Below are positions 1 to 10,112 of a DNA stretch of 64,000 nucleotides, piece after piece. Positions within the stretch are counted from its first letter, which is position 1. Each line of letters starts with the position of its first letter. The stretch is taken from assembly GCA_903926385.1 (NCBI GenBank), contig CAIYIS010000039.1, positions 62,001-126,000 on the forward strand, read 5' to 3'. The stretch is from an uncultured Bacteroidota bacterium (lineage in GTDB: Bacteria > Bacteroidota > Bacteroidia > 2-12-FULL-35-15). The translations under genes were made by a program, and so were the position numbers. Below the pieces are notes generated by a model, which was not told the DNA's origin, searched no databases, and saw only the letters and a program-made list of their open reading frames with translations.

Positions 1-7
1 TGTCATT

Positions 8-2722
8 TTACAAATCCAGCGTTATTTGAGAATCGCCTTCATCTTTTTTATTCGTTTTATCTTTTTTCTCTTCCGATGGAAGTTTTATTTCTGCATTCAA
101 CTGTTGGTCTATCGACAGAATTGGCTTATCACTTTTCTTTTCTTCGGTAGTGTTCTTTTTCATTGCTTCCAGCGGACTCAAACCGCTTTCTTCAAACTCA
201 TCCAGTATTTCTTCCTCTATTATTATTTCTTCGGGCGGCAATAGATTTATCTCTTTCACTTTCGAGTACGACAGTTTATTACCTTTTGCTTTTAATCCTT
301 TCACTTCAATAAACTCCGAAAGTTTTATGGTTTGGTCAGGAATATCTTTGTCTTTCACCTTGCTGAATTTCACTTCCACCACCGGCAATGCCTCTGTAGT
401 TACTATTTCCAATCTTGAGCCTTCTGCTTCCGAAATAAACAATACCTTTTTATCAGTTGCTTCTACAATGAATCGTTTAACAAAATACGTTTTCGATTCT
501 CCATCCAGATAGATAGCCGACACCGGTTTTGCAGGATTAAACTTTTCTATCACCATCATGTCTTCATCAAAGTGAGTAGTCAGTTCGAAGCCTGTCAATC
601 GGTAATTACCCGATTGTGTAATACAAAGTATTTTATCCGTAGGGCCAAAACTACCAAGGAAAGTTCCTCGTTTATCTGTATTCAAACGTTGTACGGTATC
701 ATCAAAAAATACATCAATAGCGCCAAGCGTAGAAACACCTTTTTGCTTCAATATAATTTTCCTTACTGCATATTTCGTTACCACATTACCCATCGAGTTA
801 CGGCCTTTTATGGCAAGGTCAGCAAAGTTTATATCCCATTGCACCTTGCGCAATCCCGGCAAAGCTTTCAGTTGCACTTCCACTATTTCCGATTCCCCGT
901 TAGGGTTAGCCGTAAAGTAAAGCACTTCCGAATCCTTCGTTCCTTTGGTCAATGCATACGATTTATCTCTCGTCACACCCGTCACCGGAAAGCGTTTCAT
1001 AAACACACTTCCGTTTTTTCCGTCACGGTATATCATGTTGTACACGGTGCGTTCATCGTTTTTCTTAAACACAGCTATGTGCAACAAATCTTTTCCTACA
1101 AAAGCTTTATCCGTCACCTTACTCACCTGCATGGTTCCATCCTTGCGGAAAACAATGATATCGTCAATGTCCGAACATTCGCTGATGAACTCATCCTTCT
1201 TCAAACCATAACCCGCAAATCCTTCTTCGCGGTTTACATATAGTTTTTCGTTAGCCACCACCACACTTGTAGCTACTATTGTTTCAAACGATTTAATTTC
1301 TGTTTTACGCTCTTTGCCCACACCATATTTCTTTTTCAAATTCTTGAAATATTCAATGGCAAATTCAATCAGGTTGGCTAAATGATGGTCTATTTCTTTT
1401 ATTCTTGCCTCCAATGCCTTCATCTTTTCATCCGCCTTAAACGAGTCGAAGCGGGTAATACGAATCATCGGTATCTGAGTCAGTTTTTCAAAATCCTCAT
1501 TCGTTATTTCTCGGATAAATTGTTTTTTGTATTTCGCAAACCTTCCGTCCAAATAACCAAACAAGCTGGTTTTGTCGGCATAGTTCTTAAAATCGATATA
1601 CATCTCATCCTTTATAAATATCTTTTCAAGCGATGCAAACATAAACGACTCCTGCAATTCACCTTTCTCTATTTCCAGCTCACGTTTCAGCAGTTCCAGC
1701 GTAGCATAAGTCGATAGTCGTAAAATTTCGTTTACACCAACAAACTTCGGCTTGTCGTTTTCTATAATACATGCATTGGGCGACACCGACAACTCGCAAT
1801 CCGTAAACGCATACAGCGCATCTATCGTTTTATCAGGCGAAATTCCCGGAACCAGATGAATCACTATCTCCACATTCTCCGAAGTATTATCCTCTACCTT
1901 GCGTATCTTTATCTTCCCTTTGTCGTTTGCCGCCACTATCGTGTCTATAAGCGAACCCGTGGTGGTGCCAAACGGAATCTCGTTTATCACCAGTGTTTTC
2001 TTATCCAGTTGCGATATCTTTGCCCGTATCCTCACTCGTCCACCCCTCAACCCATCGTTGTAGTTGCTAAAGTCGGCCATACCTGCCGTAGCAAAATCGG
2101 GCATAATGTCTGTTTTCTTACCCCTCAACACCGCCACCGAAGCATCGCACAACTCATTAAAATTATGCGGCAGCATCTTACAGGCCAGCCCCACAGCTAT
2201 TCCTTCCACACCCTGAGCCAGCAATAGCGGAAACTTAACCGGCAATGTTTCCGGCTCCTTATTCCTTCCGTCATAGCTCGTCAGCCATTTGGTCGTTTTG
2301 TCGTTAAACACCACCTCCAGCGCAAACTTGCTCAGCCTTGCCTCTATGTATCGCGGAGCAGCAGCCCGGTCGCCTGTCAGTATATTCCCCCAGTTACCCT
2401 GTGTGTCTATCAGTAGGTCCTTTTGCCCCAGTGCCACCAGCGCATCGCCTATACTCATATCCCCGTGAGGGTGATACTTCATCGTATGACCTATTATATT
2501 CGCCACCTTGTTATACCGCCCGTCATCCAAATCGTGCATCGAGTGCAATATCCGCCTCTGCACCGGTTTCAGCCCGTCCTCCACATAAGGCACAGCTCGC
2601 TCCAGTATTACATACGAAGCATAATCCAAAAACCAGTTTTGATACATCCCCGACACATGAATCACATTATGCAATTCCTCTCCCCCCGTCAATTCTTCAT
2701 TTATATTTTCTTCTTCGTTCAT
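8..2722 (-). CDS. parC: DNA topoisomerase IV subunit A (ParC)
   Basis: Breakage-reunion subunit of a type IIA topoisomerase that decatenates and relaxes DNA together with ParE. The 904-aa protein has the GyrA/ParC winged-helix core at its N-terminus. The catalytic tyrosine is Tyr125 in AAPRYIEARL, and the quinolone-pocket helix is at about residues 83-95 (YHPHGDMSIGDAL). A beta-pinwheel-like C-terminal region and an acidic/lysine-rich tail follow. It lies 50 bp downstream of parE on the same strand, so the two are probably co-transcribed. That pairing, and the ParE-type partner, favour topoisomerase IV over gyrase. Met89 sits where E. coli GyrA has Ser83. The gene is complete; its stop codon is at the window edge. 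Confidence 0.95.
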   Translation of the reverse strand: MNEEENINEELTGGEELHNVIHVSGMYQNWFLDYASYVILERAVPYVEDGLKPVQRRILHSMHDLDDGRYNKVANIIGHTMKYHPHGDMSIGDALVALGQKDLLIDTQGNWGNILTGDRAAAPRYIEARLSKFALEVVFNDKTTKWLTSYDGRNKEPETLPVKFPLLLAQGVEGIAVGLACKMLPHNFNELCDASVAVLRGKKTDIMPDFATAGMADFSNYNDGLRGGRVRIRAKISQLDKKTLVINEIPFGTTTGSLIDTIVAANDKGKIKIRKVEDNTSENVEIVIHLVPGISPDKTIDALYAFTDCELSVSPNACIIENDKPKFVGVNEILRLSTYATLELLKRELEIEKGELQESFMFASLEKIFIKDEMYIDFKNYADKTSLFGYLDGRFAKYKKQFIREITNEDFEKLTQIPMIRITRFDSFKADEKMKALEARIKEIDHHLANLIEFAIEYFKNLKKKYGVGKERKTEIKSFETIVATSVVVANEKLYVNREEGFAGYGLKKDEFISECSDIDDIIVFRKDGTMQVSKVTDKAFVGKDLLHIAVFKKNDERTVYNMIYRDGKNGSVFMKRFPVTGVTRDKSYALTKGTKDSEVLYFTANPNGESEIVEVQLKALPGLRKVQWDINFADLAIKGRNSMGNVVTKYAVRKIILKQKGVSTLGAIDVFFDDTVQRLNTDKRGTFLGSFGPTDKILCITQSGNYRLTGFELTTHFDEDMMVIEKFNPAKPVSAIYLDGESKTYFVKRFIVEATDKKVLFISEAEGSRLEIVTTEALPVVEVKFSKVKDKDIPDQTIKLSEFIEVKGLKAKGNKLSYSKVKEINLLPPEEIIIEEEILDEFEESGLSPLEAMKKNTTEEKKSDKPILSIDQQLNAEIKLPSEEKKDKTNKKDEGDSQITLDL

Positions 2723-2772
2723 TCTATTAATTGTATAGCGAATTTTCGCATAAGGTTATTTTAAAGTTATTT

Positions 2773-4620
2773 TTATTCCACCACCACATCCTTCTCCACC
2801 ACCAGATTATCAATAATAAAATCTTGGCGTTCCGGTGTGTTTTTGCCCATATAGTACGACAGCAAATCTACTATCGTGCGGTCTTTACCAATAATAACAG
2901 GGTCTTTGCGAATATCTTTACCAATAAATAATTTAAACTCATCAGGCGAAATCTCCCCAAGTCCTTTAAATCGGGTTATTTCGGGCTTAGTGCCAAGTTT
3001 CAGGATAGCCGCTCTGCGCTCGTCTTCGCTGTAGCAATAAATGGTTTCTTTTTTATTCCTCACCCTGAAAAGCGGAGTTTGCAGAATGTACACATGTCCG
3101 TTTTTCACCAAATCGGGAAAAAACTGAAGGAAAAAAGTCATCAGCAGCAATCGGATGTGCATGCCGTCCACATCGGCATCGGTAGCCACCACAATATTGT
3201 TGTAGCGCAGGTTTTCAATCCCGTCTTCGATATTAAGAGCCGCCTGCAAGAGGTTAAACTCCTCGTTTTCGTACACTATCTTTTTGGTTAGCCCAAACGC
3301 ATTCAGGGGTTTTCCTTTCAAGCTAAACACCGCTTGGGTGTTCACATCCCTCGTTTTTGTGATAGAACCACTTGCCGAGTCGCCCTCGCAGATAAACAAG
3401 GTAGTTTCGAGCTTGCGCTCATCGTTCGAGGTAAGATGAACCCTGCAATCGCGCAACTTTTTATTATGAAGATTCGATTTTTTGGCACGGTCGCGGGCCA
3501 GCTTTTGTATGCCTTGTAAATCCTTTCGTTCGCGCTCGCTTTGTTGTATCTTATAAAGTATAGCTTGCGCCACTTCGGGGTTTTTATGCAAAAAGTTATC
3601 GAGTTCTGTTTTTAGGAAATCGCCCACAAATGCCTTTACCGAAGGCCCTTTGGGAGCCACCTCCTGAGAGCCCAGTTTGGTTTTGGTTTGCGATTCGAAA
3701 ACAGGTTCCTGCACTTTTATACTCACCGCAGCAATGATAGACGTACGGACATCCACTGCTTCAAAATCTTTTTTGAAAAACTCACGTATCGTTTTTACTA
3801 ACCCTTCGCGAAAAGCACCTTGGTGAGTACCTCCCTGAGTGGTATGCTGTCCGTTTACAAACGAATAATACTCCTCCCCGTACTGCGCATTACTGTGCGT
3901 AATGGCTACTTCAATGTCATATCCGTTCAGATGAATAATAGGATATAGAATAGAACCGGTGATGTTTTGAGTCAATAAGTCAAGCAATCCGTTTTCGGAA
4001 TGAAACTTTTGTCCGTTATAGTTTATAGTTAATCCGGTGTTGAGGTAAGCATAGTTCCACAACATCTTTTCGATATACTCATTGATGAAATGGTAATTTC
4101 CAAAAATAGTTTCGTCAGGAATAAAAGTAACAAGCGTTCCTTTACGTTGGTCCGAAGACACTATTTTCGAGTCTTTGGTAATGTTCCCTCGACTAAATTC
4201 AGCTTCTTTGGTTTGGTCGTCACGGAACGATTGAACTTTGAAATAAGACGACAATGCGTTAACTGCCTTTGTACCCACACCATTCAACCCCACCGATTTT
4301 TTAAATGCTTCCGAATCGTATTTGGCACCCGTATTTATTTTCGATACCACATCCACCACTTTGCCCAAGGGAATACCGCGTCCGTAATCGCGCACGCGCA
4401 CACTTTTATCTTTTATGCTGATGTCGATGCTCCGCCCATTGCCCATCACAAACTCATCAATACAGTTGTCGATGGTTTCTTTGAGCAAAATGTAAATACC
4501 ATCATCTCCCGATGAACCATCGCCCAATTTACCAATATACATCCCCGGACGCAAGCGTATGTGCTCGTTCCATTCAAGGGTTCGAATGCTGTCTTCGTTA
4601 TATTTTACTTCTTTTGTCAT
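2773..4620 (-). CDS. parE: DNA topoisomerase IV subunit B (ParE)
   Basis: ATPase subunit of topoisomerase IV, 615 aa. The GHKL ATPase domain carries the N-box around [11 protein letters not shown], the DYGRGIP motif and the [14 protein letters not shown] lid. The TOPRIM domain has EGDSASGS and [10 protein letters not shown], and the family C-terminal region follows ([15 protein letters not shown]). The length is short and gyrase-specific insertions are absent, which fits ParE. It is the first gene of the parE-parC pair. The start is the ATG at 4618-4620 just before [10 protein letters not shown]; no other start is closer to the conserved region. Confidence 0.95.
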   Translation of the reverse strand: MTKEVKYNEDSIRTLEWNEHIRLRPGMYIGKLGDGSSGDDGIYILLKETIDNCIDEFVMGNGRSIDISIKDKSVRVRDYGRGIPLGKVVDVVSKINTGAKYDSEAFKKSVGLNGVGTKAVNALSSYFKVQSFRDDQTKEAEFSRGNITKDSKIVSSDQRKGTLVTFIPDETIFGNYHFINEYIEKMLWNYAYLNTGLTINYNGQKFHSENGLLDLLTQNITGSILYPIIHLNGYDIEVAITHSNAQYGEEYYSFVNGQHTTQGGTHQGAFREGLVKTIREFFKKDFEAVDVRTSIIAAVSIKVQEPVFESQTKTKLGSQEVAPKGPSVKAFVGDFLKTELDNFLHKNPEVAQAILYKIQQSERERKDLQGIQKLARDRAKKSNLHNKKLRDCRVHLTSNDERKLETTLFICEGDSASGSITKTRDVNTQAVFSLKGKPLNAFGLTKKIVYENEEFNLLQAALNIEDGIENLRYNNIVVATDADVDGMHIRLLLMTFFLQFFPDLVKNGHVYILQTPLFRVRNKKETIYCYSEDERRAAILKLGTKPEITRFKGLGEISPDEFKLFIGKDIRKDPVIIGKDRTIVDLLSYYMGKNTPERQDFIIDNLVVEKDVVVE

Positions 4621-4641
4621 TTTCTTTAGTATAGAGATATG

Positions 4642-4720
4642 AGATATGAGTATTGAGATGTTAGCATTGAGAAATGTGGTATTATTTTATCTCAAATCTC
4701 ATATCTCAATACTCAAATCT
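4642..4720. repeat. Inverted repeat between ychF and parE
   Basis: Two 18-bp arms (4642-4659 and 4703-4720) are inverse complements with one mismatch and are separated by 43 bp. Both arms and the spacer are built from GAGATATGAG/CTCATATCTC-like words. The element starts 4 bp beyond the ychF stop and fills the gap to parE. It could be a hairpin acting on ychF mRNA, but there is no long U-run, so I do not call it an intrinsic terminator. Confidence 0.6.
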
Positions 4721-4723
4721 GTT

Positions 4724-5824
4724 TTAAACATTAAACCTAAAGTGCATCATGTCTCCGTCATTCACCACATATTCTTTTCCTTCCACACCCATCTTGCCGG
4801 CCTCTTTGCAGGCCGCTTCTGAGCCAAGGGAAATGAAATCGTTGTATTTAATAACTTCGGCACGAATAAATCCTTTTTCAAAATCAGTGTGAATTACCCC
4901 TGCTGCCTGTGGAGCCGTCATTCCTTTGGTAATGGTCCACGCACGCACTTCTTTTACACCTGCAGTGAAATAGGTTTGCAAATCCAACAAACGGTAAGCC
5001 GCCTTGATTAAATAATTCACTCCCGGTTCGGTAAGTCCTATTTCTCCAAGAAACATTTGGCGTTCATCGTAGGTGTCCAGTCCTGCTATCTCGGCCTCCA
5101 TAGCTGCAGTGATGATAAGCACTTCTGCATTTTCGTTTTTTACAGCTTCTTTCACTGCATCCACATATTTGTTTCCTGTTTTTACAGAAGCTTCATCCAC
5201 ATTGCAAACATACAATACCGGTTTAATGGTAAGCAAACAGCAATCGGCAATAGCAGCTTTTTCGGCCTCATTAAAGTTTGCCGCACGAGCCGATTTACCT
5301 TGTTCCAAAAGTTCTTTTACATGCAATAATACATCGTAAGATTTCCTAGCATCCTTATCATTCCCTGTTTTGGCTTGTTTTTCTACCCGCTTCAGCTTTG
5401 CATCCACAGTTTCCAGATCTTTCATCTGTAATTCGATGTCGATAATTTCTTTGTCGCGCACGGGGTTCACCGAACCATCCACATGCACCACATTGTCGTC
5501 ATCAAAACAACGCAATACGTGAATAATGGCATTGGTTTCTCTGATGTTTGCCAAAAACTTATTACCCAATCCTTCGCCTTTACTTGCACCTTTCACAAGA
5601 CCTGCAATGTCCACTATCTCCACGGTGGTAGGCACCACCCGTTCCGGGTTCACTATCTTTTCGAGCACCAATAGGCGTTCGTCAGGCACTGTAATTACTC
5701 CCACATTGGGCTCTATTGTACAAAACGGATAATTTGCCGCTTGTGCTTTTGCGTTTGATAAACAATTAAACAAAGTAGATTTTCCGACATTCGGCAATCC
5801 TACTATTCCACACTGTAATGCCAT
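4724..5824 (-). CDS. ychF: Redox-regulated ATPase/GTPase YchF (OBG family)
   Basis: Universally conserved P-loop NTPase of the OBG family that binds ribosomes. The 366 aa match the usual family length of about 363. The P-loop GLPNVGKST is at residues 8-16 and the switch region DIAGLVKGASKGEGLGN at about 72-88. A coiled-coil insert runs through about 130-180, and the C-terminal TGS domain ends with VVNDGDMMHFRFNV. The start is the ATG directly before ALQCGIVGLPNVGK. It is separated from parE by an inverted-repeat spacer and probably has its own promoter at 5929-5936. Confidence 0.96.
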   Translation of the reverse strand: MALQCGIVGLPNVGKSTLFNCLSNAKAQAANYPFCTIEPNVGVITVPDERLLVLEKIVNPERVVPTTVEIVDIAGLVKGASKGEGLGNKFLANIRETNAIIHVLRCFDDDNVVHVDGSVNPVRDKEIIDIELQMKDLETVDAKLKRVEKQAKTGNDKDARKSYDVLLHVKELLEQGKSARAANFNEAEKAAIADCCLLTIKPVLYVCNVDEASVKTGNKYVDAVKEAVKNENAEVLIITAAMEAEIAGLDTYDERQMFLGEIGLTEPGVNYLIKAAYRLLDLQTYFTAGVKEVRAWTITKGMTAPQAAGVIHTDFEKGFIRAEVIKYNDFISLGSEAACKEAGKMGVEGKEYVVNDGDMMHFRFNV

Positions 5825-5928
5825 AAATTAAATTTAGATTATTAGATTTTTTGAATTTTAGAATGAAAAGTTTACTAACTGCATTTGAAAACTACAATTC
5901 AAGAAATCTTACTCATTATTTCAGCCCG

Positions 5929-5936
5929 CAAAGATA
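5929..5936 (-). promoter_or_regulatory. Putative -7 element for ychF
   Basis: TATCTTTG on the minus strand, 104 nt upstream of the ychF start; matches the Bacteroidota -7 consensus TAnnTTTG. No clear -33 TTG was assigned. Confidence 0.45.
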
Positions 5937-6040
5937 CTTAACCGAATAAGTTTTGAAAGCGCTTATGAAGCTTAATTTACTTGAGTTTTCAACAAAAAAC
6001 TAATATTTTCAACAATACGACCCTCGCAAACAAAAAACAG

Positions 6041-6048
6041 TACTTTTG
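6041..6048 (+). promoter_or_regulatory. Putative -7 element for transketolase operon
   Basis: TACTTTTG, 40 nt upstream of the transketolase N-subunit ATG, in the divergent gap to ychF. Confidence 0.5.
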
Positions 6049-6088
6049 AAATTCTTTTAAAATCAAAATTTATAATACAAAAATAAGA

Positions 6089-6937
6089 ATGGCATCAGCA
6101 GTAGAATTAGATAATATTGTTCCTCAAATACGCAGAGACATCGTTCGCATGGTTCACGCAGTTAACTCAGGGCATCCGGGAGGTTCGTTAGGATGTGTTG
6201 AATATTTGGTCGCACTTTATTTTAAGGTGATGAAACACAACCCTGAGCATTTCTCGATGGATGGAATAGGAGAGGACTTGTTTTTTCTTTCCAACGGACA
6301 TGTTTCGCCTGTTTTTTATAGTGTTTTGGCACGTTCGGGATATTTTCCGGTGAAAGAACTTTCTACCTTCCGTAAGCTGAATACACGTTTACAGGGGCAT
6401 CCCACCACACACGATCATCTTCCGGGAGTACGTATGGCATCAGGTTCGCTTGGGCAGGGATTGTCGGTTGGAGTAGGTGCTGCACTTGCCAAAAAACTTA
6501 ATAACGATGACCGCATTGTGTACACATTGCATGGTGATGGAGAATTGCAAGAAGGACAAATATGGGAAGCTGCCATGTATGCTGCCGCTAAAAAAGTGGA
6601 TAATATCATTGCCGCTGTTGATATGAACGGACAACAAATTGATGGTTCAACTGACGAAGTGTTGCCAATGGGAAGTTTGAAAGCAAAGTTCGAAGCGTTT
6701 GGATGGGATGTGATTGAAGTGACTAAGGGAAATGATACAACCACTATTGTGGATGCATTGGCCTTGGCAAAACAACATACAGGCAAAGGGAAACCGGTTA
6801 TGCTGTTACTAAAAACAGAGATGGGTAACGGAGTAGATTTTATGATGCATAGTCACAAATGGCACGGAGTAGCACCCAATGACACTCAACTGGCACAAGC
6901 TTTGAATCAGAATGCAGAAACGCTGGGGGATTATTAA
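6089..6937 (+). CDS. Transketolase, N-terminal subunit
   Basis: Thiamine-diphosphate-binding half of a split transketolase (pentose phosphate pathway), 282 aa. Seen are HAVNSGHPGGSLGCVEYLVALY near residues 24-45, the cofactor loop HGDGELQEGQIWEA and the metal-binding MNGQQIDG that follows. The pyrimidine-binding half is encoded separately at 8433-9392. Split transketolases are common in Bacteroidota, normally with the two genes adjacent. Here a 1.4-kb VWA gene lies between them. The start ATG at 6089 has a promoter-like element 40 nt upstream. Confidence 0.95.
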   Translation: MASAVELDNIVPQIRRDIVRMVHAVNSGHPGGSLGCVEYLVALYFKVMKHNPEHFSMDGIGEDLFFLSNGHVSPVFYSVLARSGYFPVKELSTFRKLNTRLQGHPTTHDHLPGVRMASGSLGQGLSVGVGAALAKKLNNDDRIVYTLHGDGELQEGQIWEAAMYAAAKKVDNIIAAVDMNGQQIDGSTDEVLPMGSLKAKFEAFGWDVIEVTKGNDTTTIVDALALAKQHTGKGKPVMLLLKTEMGNGVDFMMHSHKWHGVAPNDTQLAQALNQNAETLGDY

Positions 6938-6960
6938 TCGTGTATTCTCATTTAATTAAT

Positions 6961-8367
6961 ATGAATAATAAAATAGTAGCAAGTTGTAGAAATAAGGTTT
7001 CAGGCTTCAGCTTGTCTTTTTTATTTATTCTGATATCTTGCATTTCTTCCTTTGCACAGAAAAAACAAACGAAACCACTTACCCGATTAGAATTTGTTTT
7101 TGATGCTTCTTTTAGCATGTTCGGGCAATGGCAAAGCGGTATGAAGATGGATATCGCTAAAAAGATGTTGAGCGAATTTCTAGATAGCATGCAGGGCAAA
7201 GATAATATTGAAATTGCTTTGAGGTGTTACGGGCATCAGCATCAGTTAAGGCCGGAGAGAGACTGCAAGGACACCAAACTCGAGGTTCCTTTCGGTAAGA
7301 ACAATATTGCAATTATTAAAAATCGATTAAAAACCATCCAACCAAAAGGGACAACTCCTATAGCTTATTCTCTGGAGCAATGTGCTGACGATTTTCCTTC
7401 TGCTACTTCAACTTATGTTAGGAATATAATAATTTTAATTACTGACGGAATAGAAGAATGTGAAGGCGACCCTTGTGCTGTTTCTCTTGCACTTCAAAAG
7501 AAGGGGGTTATTTTAAAACCTTTTATTATCGGAATCGGTTTAGATGAAAGTTATTTGAGTTCGTTTGGCTGTATCGGTAAATTCTATGATGCATCAAGTG
7601 AAGCAACATTCAAAAATATATTAAATATAGTAGTTTCTCAGGCATTGAACAATACCACAGTTCAGGTAAATCTGAATGATCAGGTGGGGCGCCCCACAGA
7701 AACTGACGTGGATATGACATTCTATGACGAACAAACCGGAATTATTAAGTATAATTACATGCACACTATTGGTAATAAAGGCGTGCCTGATACTGTAGTT
7801 ATTGACCCTATAGGCACATACAAAATGGTGGTGCATACGATACCGGAAATCGAGAAAAAAGGAATCGTACTGATTCCGGGCATACATAATATTATAGCTG
7901 TGGATGCCGCTCAGGGTTATATTACCTTGAAAATGGGAGGTAATGTTAGTCCTACTTGTATTGTCAGAAAACATGGGGAGATGCAGACATTGCATGTTCA
8001 GCAATTCAATTCTACTGAAAAATATCTGTTGGGAAAGTATGATTTAGAAATATTGACAATGCCAAGAATATTACTTGAAAAAGTTGATGTTTCTCAAAGC
8101 AAGACTACTACTGTGGAGATACCTCAAGCTGGAAGTGTTACTTTTTCCAAGCCAAGTGAAGGGCCGGGCAGTGTATATGTTGAAGAAAAAAACAAGATGG
8201 TTTTTGTTTGTAATTTGAATAGTAATCTGACAACAGAAACTATCGTATTGCAACCGGGGCGATACCGAGTAGAATACAGACCCAAAAACGCAAGAGAGTC
8301 TATTTATACAATCGAAAAAACATTTAAAATAGAATCGGGCAGTTCTATTCCTATTAAGTTGTATTAA
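6961..8367 (+). CDS. Secreted von Willebrand factor A domain protein
   Basis: 468-aa exported protein of unknown role. The hydrophobic stretch SLSFLFILISCISSFAQ is a signal peptide with likely cleavage after AQ. The VWA domain at about 45-230 has a complete MIDAS metal site: DASFS, the Thr of PKGTTPIAYS and the Asp of LITDGIEECEGD. The remainder looks like beta-sandwich repeats and ends without a sorting signal. I chose the ATG at 6961 rather than the in-frame GTG at 6940, which would add seven poorly placed residues. The gene starts 23 bp after the transketolase N-subunit and precedes the C-subunit by 65 bp, so it interrupts that pair in the same orientation. No metabolic link to transketolase is apparent. 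Confidence 0.85.
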   Translation: MNNKIVASCRNKVSGFSLSFLFILISCISSFAQKKQTKPLTRLEFVFDASFSMFGQWQSGMKMDIAKKMLSEFLDSMQGKDNIEIALRCYGHQHQLRPERDCKDTKLEVPFGKNNIAIIKNRLKTIQPKGTTPIAYSLEQCADDFPSATSTYVRNIIILITDGIEECEGDPCAVSLALQKKGVILKPFIIGIGLDESYLSSFGCIGKFYDASSEATFKNILNIVVSQALNNTTVQVNLNDQVGRPTETDVDMTFYDEQTGIIKYNYMHTIGNKGVPDTVVIDPIGTYKMVVHTIPEIEKKGIVLIPGIHNIIAVDAAQGYITLKMGGNVSPTCIVRKHGEMQTLHVQQFNSTEKYLLGKYDLEILTMPRILLEKVDVSQSKTTTVEIPQAGSVTFSKPSEGPGSVYVEEKNKMVFVCNLNSNLTTETIVLQPGRYRVEYRPKNARESIYTIEKTFKIESGSSIPIKLY

Positions 8368-8432
8368 TTAGGTCTGAATGGTTATTATTTAAATGTCTTT
8401 AAAAAGAGTTTTAATTACACAATATTATATAT

Positions 8433-9392
8433 ATGATGAAAAAGTACAGTTTTACAGAAAAGAAAGATACACGTTCCGGATTTGGAGCAGGATTATCTGA
8501 ATTAGGGAAAACAAATGCTAATGTGGTTGCACTTTGTGCGGATTTGACCGGTTCATTAAAAATGGATGCATTTGCAAAAGAGCATCCGGAACGATTTTTT
8601 CAGACAGGGATTGCAGAAGCCAATATGATTGGTATGGCAGCGGGAATGACAATAGGAGGGAAAATTCCGTTTACAGGAACATTTGCCAACTTTTCAACCG
8701 GGAGGGTGTACGATCAGATTCGGCAGTCGGTAGCTTATTCCGGAAAAAATGTGAAGATATGTGCTTCTCATGCAGGGCTTACTTTGGGAGAAGACGGGGC
8801 AACACACCAGATACTAGAAGATATCGGATTAATGAAAATGTTGCCAGGTATGGTGGTTATAAACCCTTGTGATTATAACCAGACAAAGGCTGCAACCATT
8901 GCCATAGCTAACTATAACGGTCCTGTTTATTTACGTTTCGGGCGACCAGCTGTTCCTAATTTTACTCCGGGTGACCAGAAGTTTGAGATAGGAAAAGCGG
9001 TATTATTAAATGAAGGAACAGATGTTACAATTTTTGCTACAGGACATTTGGTTTGGAAAGCAATTGAAGCGGGAGAACGATTAGCTGCCGAAGGTATAAG
9101 TGCAGAAATAATAAATATTCATACCATTAAACCTTTGGACAATTCGGCTGTCATAGCTTCAGCTAAAAAGACACGATGTGTGGTAACAGCTGAGGAACAT
9201 CAGATGAATGGTGGCTTGGGCGACAGTGTCGCTCAGTTGCTTTCGAGAGAGTTGCCCACACCACTAGAAATGGTGGCTGTGAATGATAGTTTTGGCGAAA
9301 GTGGAACTCCGGATGAACTGATGACTAAATATGGACTGGATGCAGTAAATATAGTGGAAGCAGTGAAAAGGGTTTTGAAAAGGAAGGTGTAA
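8433..9392 (+). CDS. Transketolase, C-terminal subunit
   Basis: Pyrimidine-binding and C-terminal domains of split transketolase, 319 aa. Conserved features include the GIAEANMIGMAAGM segment, HAGLTLGEDGATHQ, YLRFGRPAVP and EEHQMNGGLGDSV. It pairs with the 6089-6937 subunit to form the active site. There are two consecutive ATG codons (8433 and 8436) and either may be used. A strong hairpin terminator follows at 9463-9503. Confidence 0.95.
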   Translation: MMKKYSFTEKKDTRSGFGAGLSELGKTNANVVALCADLTGSLKMDAFAKEHPERFFQTGIAEANMIGMAAGMTIGGKIPFTGTFANFSTGRVYDQIRQSVAYSGKNVKICASHAGLTLGEDGATHQILEDIGLMKMLPGMVVINPCDYNQTKAATIAIANYNGPVYLRFGRPAVPNFTPGDQKFEIGKAVLLNEGTDVTIFATGHLVWKAIEAGERLAAEGISAEIINIHTIKPLDNSAVIASAKKTRCVVTAEEHQMNGGLGDSVAQLLSRELPTPLEMVAVNDSFGESGTPDELMTKYGLDAVNIVEAVKRVLKRKV

Positions 9393-9462
9393 AATAAAAT
9401 TCGGTATGGGATTTTGAAAAAGTGGCGCTGTTATTACAGAAGGCCACAACACATGAGAAGAG

Positions 9463-9503
9463 AACCACGGAGTCAAATTAAAAAGATACTCTGTGGTTTT
9501 TTT
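9463..9503 (+). terminator. Intrinsic terminator after transketolase C-subunit
   Basis: An 11-bp stem (9463-9473 with 9488-9498, one G-U pair) is followed by a run of T. It separates the transketolase genes from the sigma factor operon. Confidence 0.8.
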
Positions 9504-9533
9504 ATTTAATAAAAAGTAGGGATTAATAGCTGT

Positions 9534-10079
9534 ATGGAATTAACAGATCAGGAATTATTAGAACGATTCAAAAACCGGGAGACGCAGAATTATGCGTTTA
9601 ATTTGCTCGTTCGCCAATACCAGCAGAGATTATACTGGCATATCCGAAAAATACTGATAGACCATGATGACACGAATGATGCATTGCAAAATGTGTTTAT
9701 GAAAGTATGGAAAAATCTGCATGACTTTAAAGGGGAGTCGCAATTGTTTACCTGGATGTACCGAATAGCAACGAATGAATCAATCAATTTTCTTAATCAA
9801 AAGAAAAAGAGAGCAGGAATACCACCGGATGAGGTATCGGAATTTTTGGCAAACAAACTGGAAAGTGATAGTTATTTTAAAGGAGATGAAGTACAGGCAA
9901 AACTTCAGAAAGCAATATTGACTTTGCTAGATAAACAAAGAATAGTATTTAATATGAAATATTTTGATGCTATAAAATACGAAGCAATGAGCGAAATTTT
10001 AGAGACTTCTGTTGGAGCCTTGAAAGCTTCGTATCATCATGCAGTGAAAAAAATCGAAAAATATTTAACATCACATTAA
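9534..10079 (+). CDS. ECF-type RNA polymerase sigma factor
   Basis: Sigma-70 family protein of the extracytoplasmic-function type, 181 aa. Region 2 includes DALQNVFMKVWKNLHDFKGES and FTWMYRIATNESINFL (about residues 48-85). Region 4 includes QRIVFNMKYFDAIKYEAMSE and a helix-turn-helix ending SVGALKASYHHAVKKIEKYL. It is the first gene of a three-gene operon with a single-pass membrane protein and a Spy-like periplasmic protein, which suggests envelope-stress sensing. The target promoters are not known from the sequence. Confidence 0.92.
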   Translation: MELTDQELLERFKNRETQNYAFNLLVRQYQQRLYWHIRKILIDHDDTNDALQNVFMKVWKNLHDFKGESQLFTWMYRIATNESINFLNQKKKRAGIPPDEVSEFLANKLESDSYFKGDEVQAKLQKAILTLLDKQRIVFNMKYFDAIKYEAMSEILETSVGALKASYHHAVKKIEKYLTSH

Positions 10080-10112
10080 ACCTTTTTGAAGATTAATTAT
10101 CAAAGTTGACAA

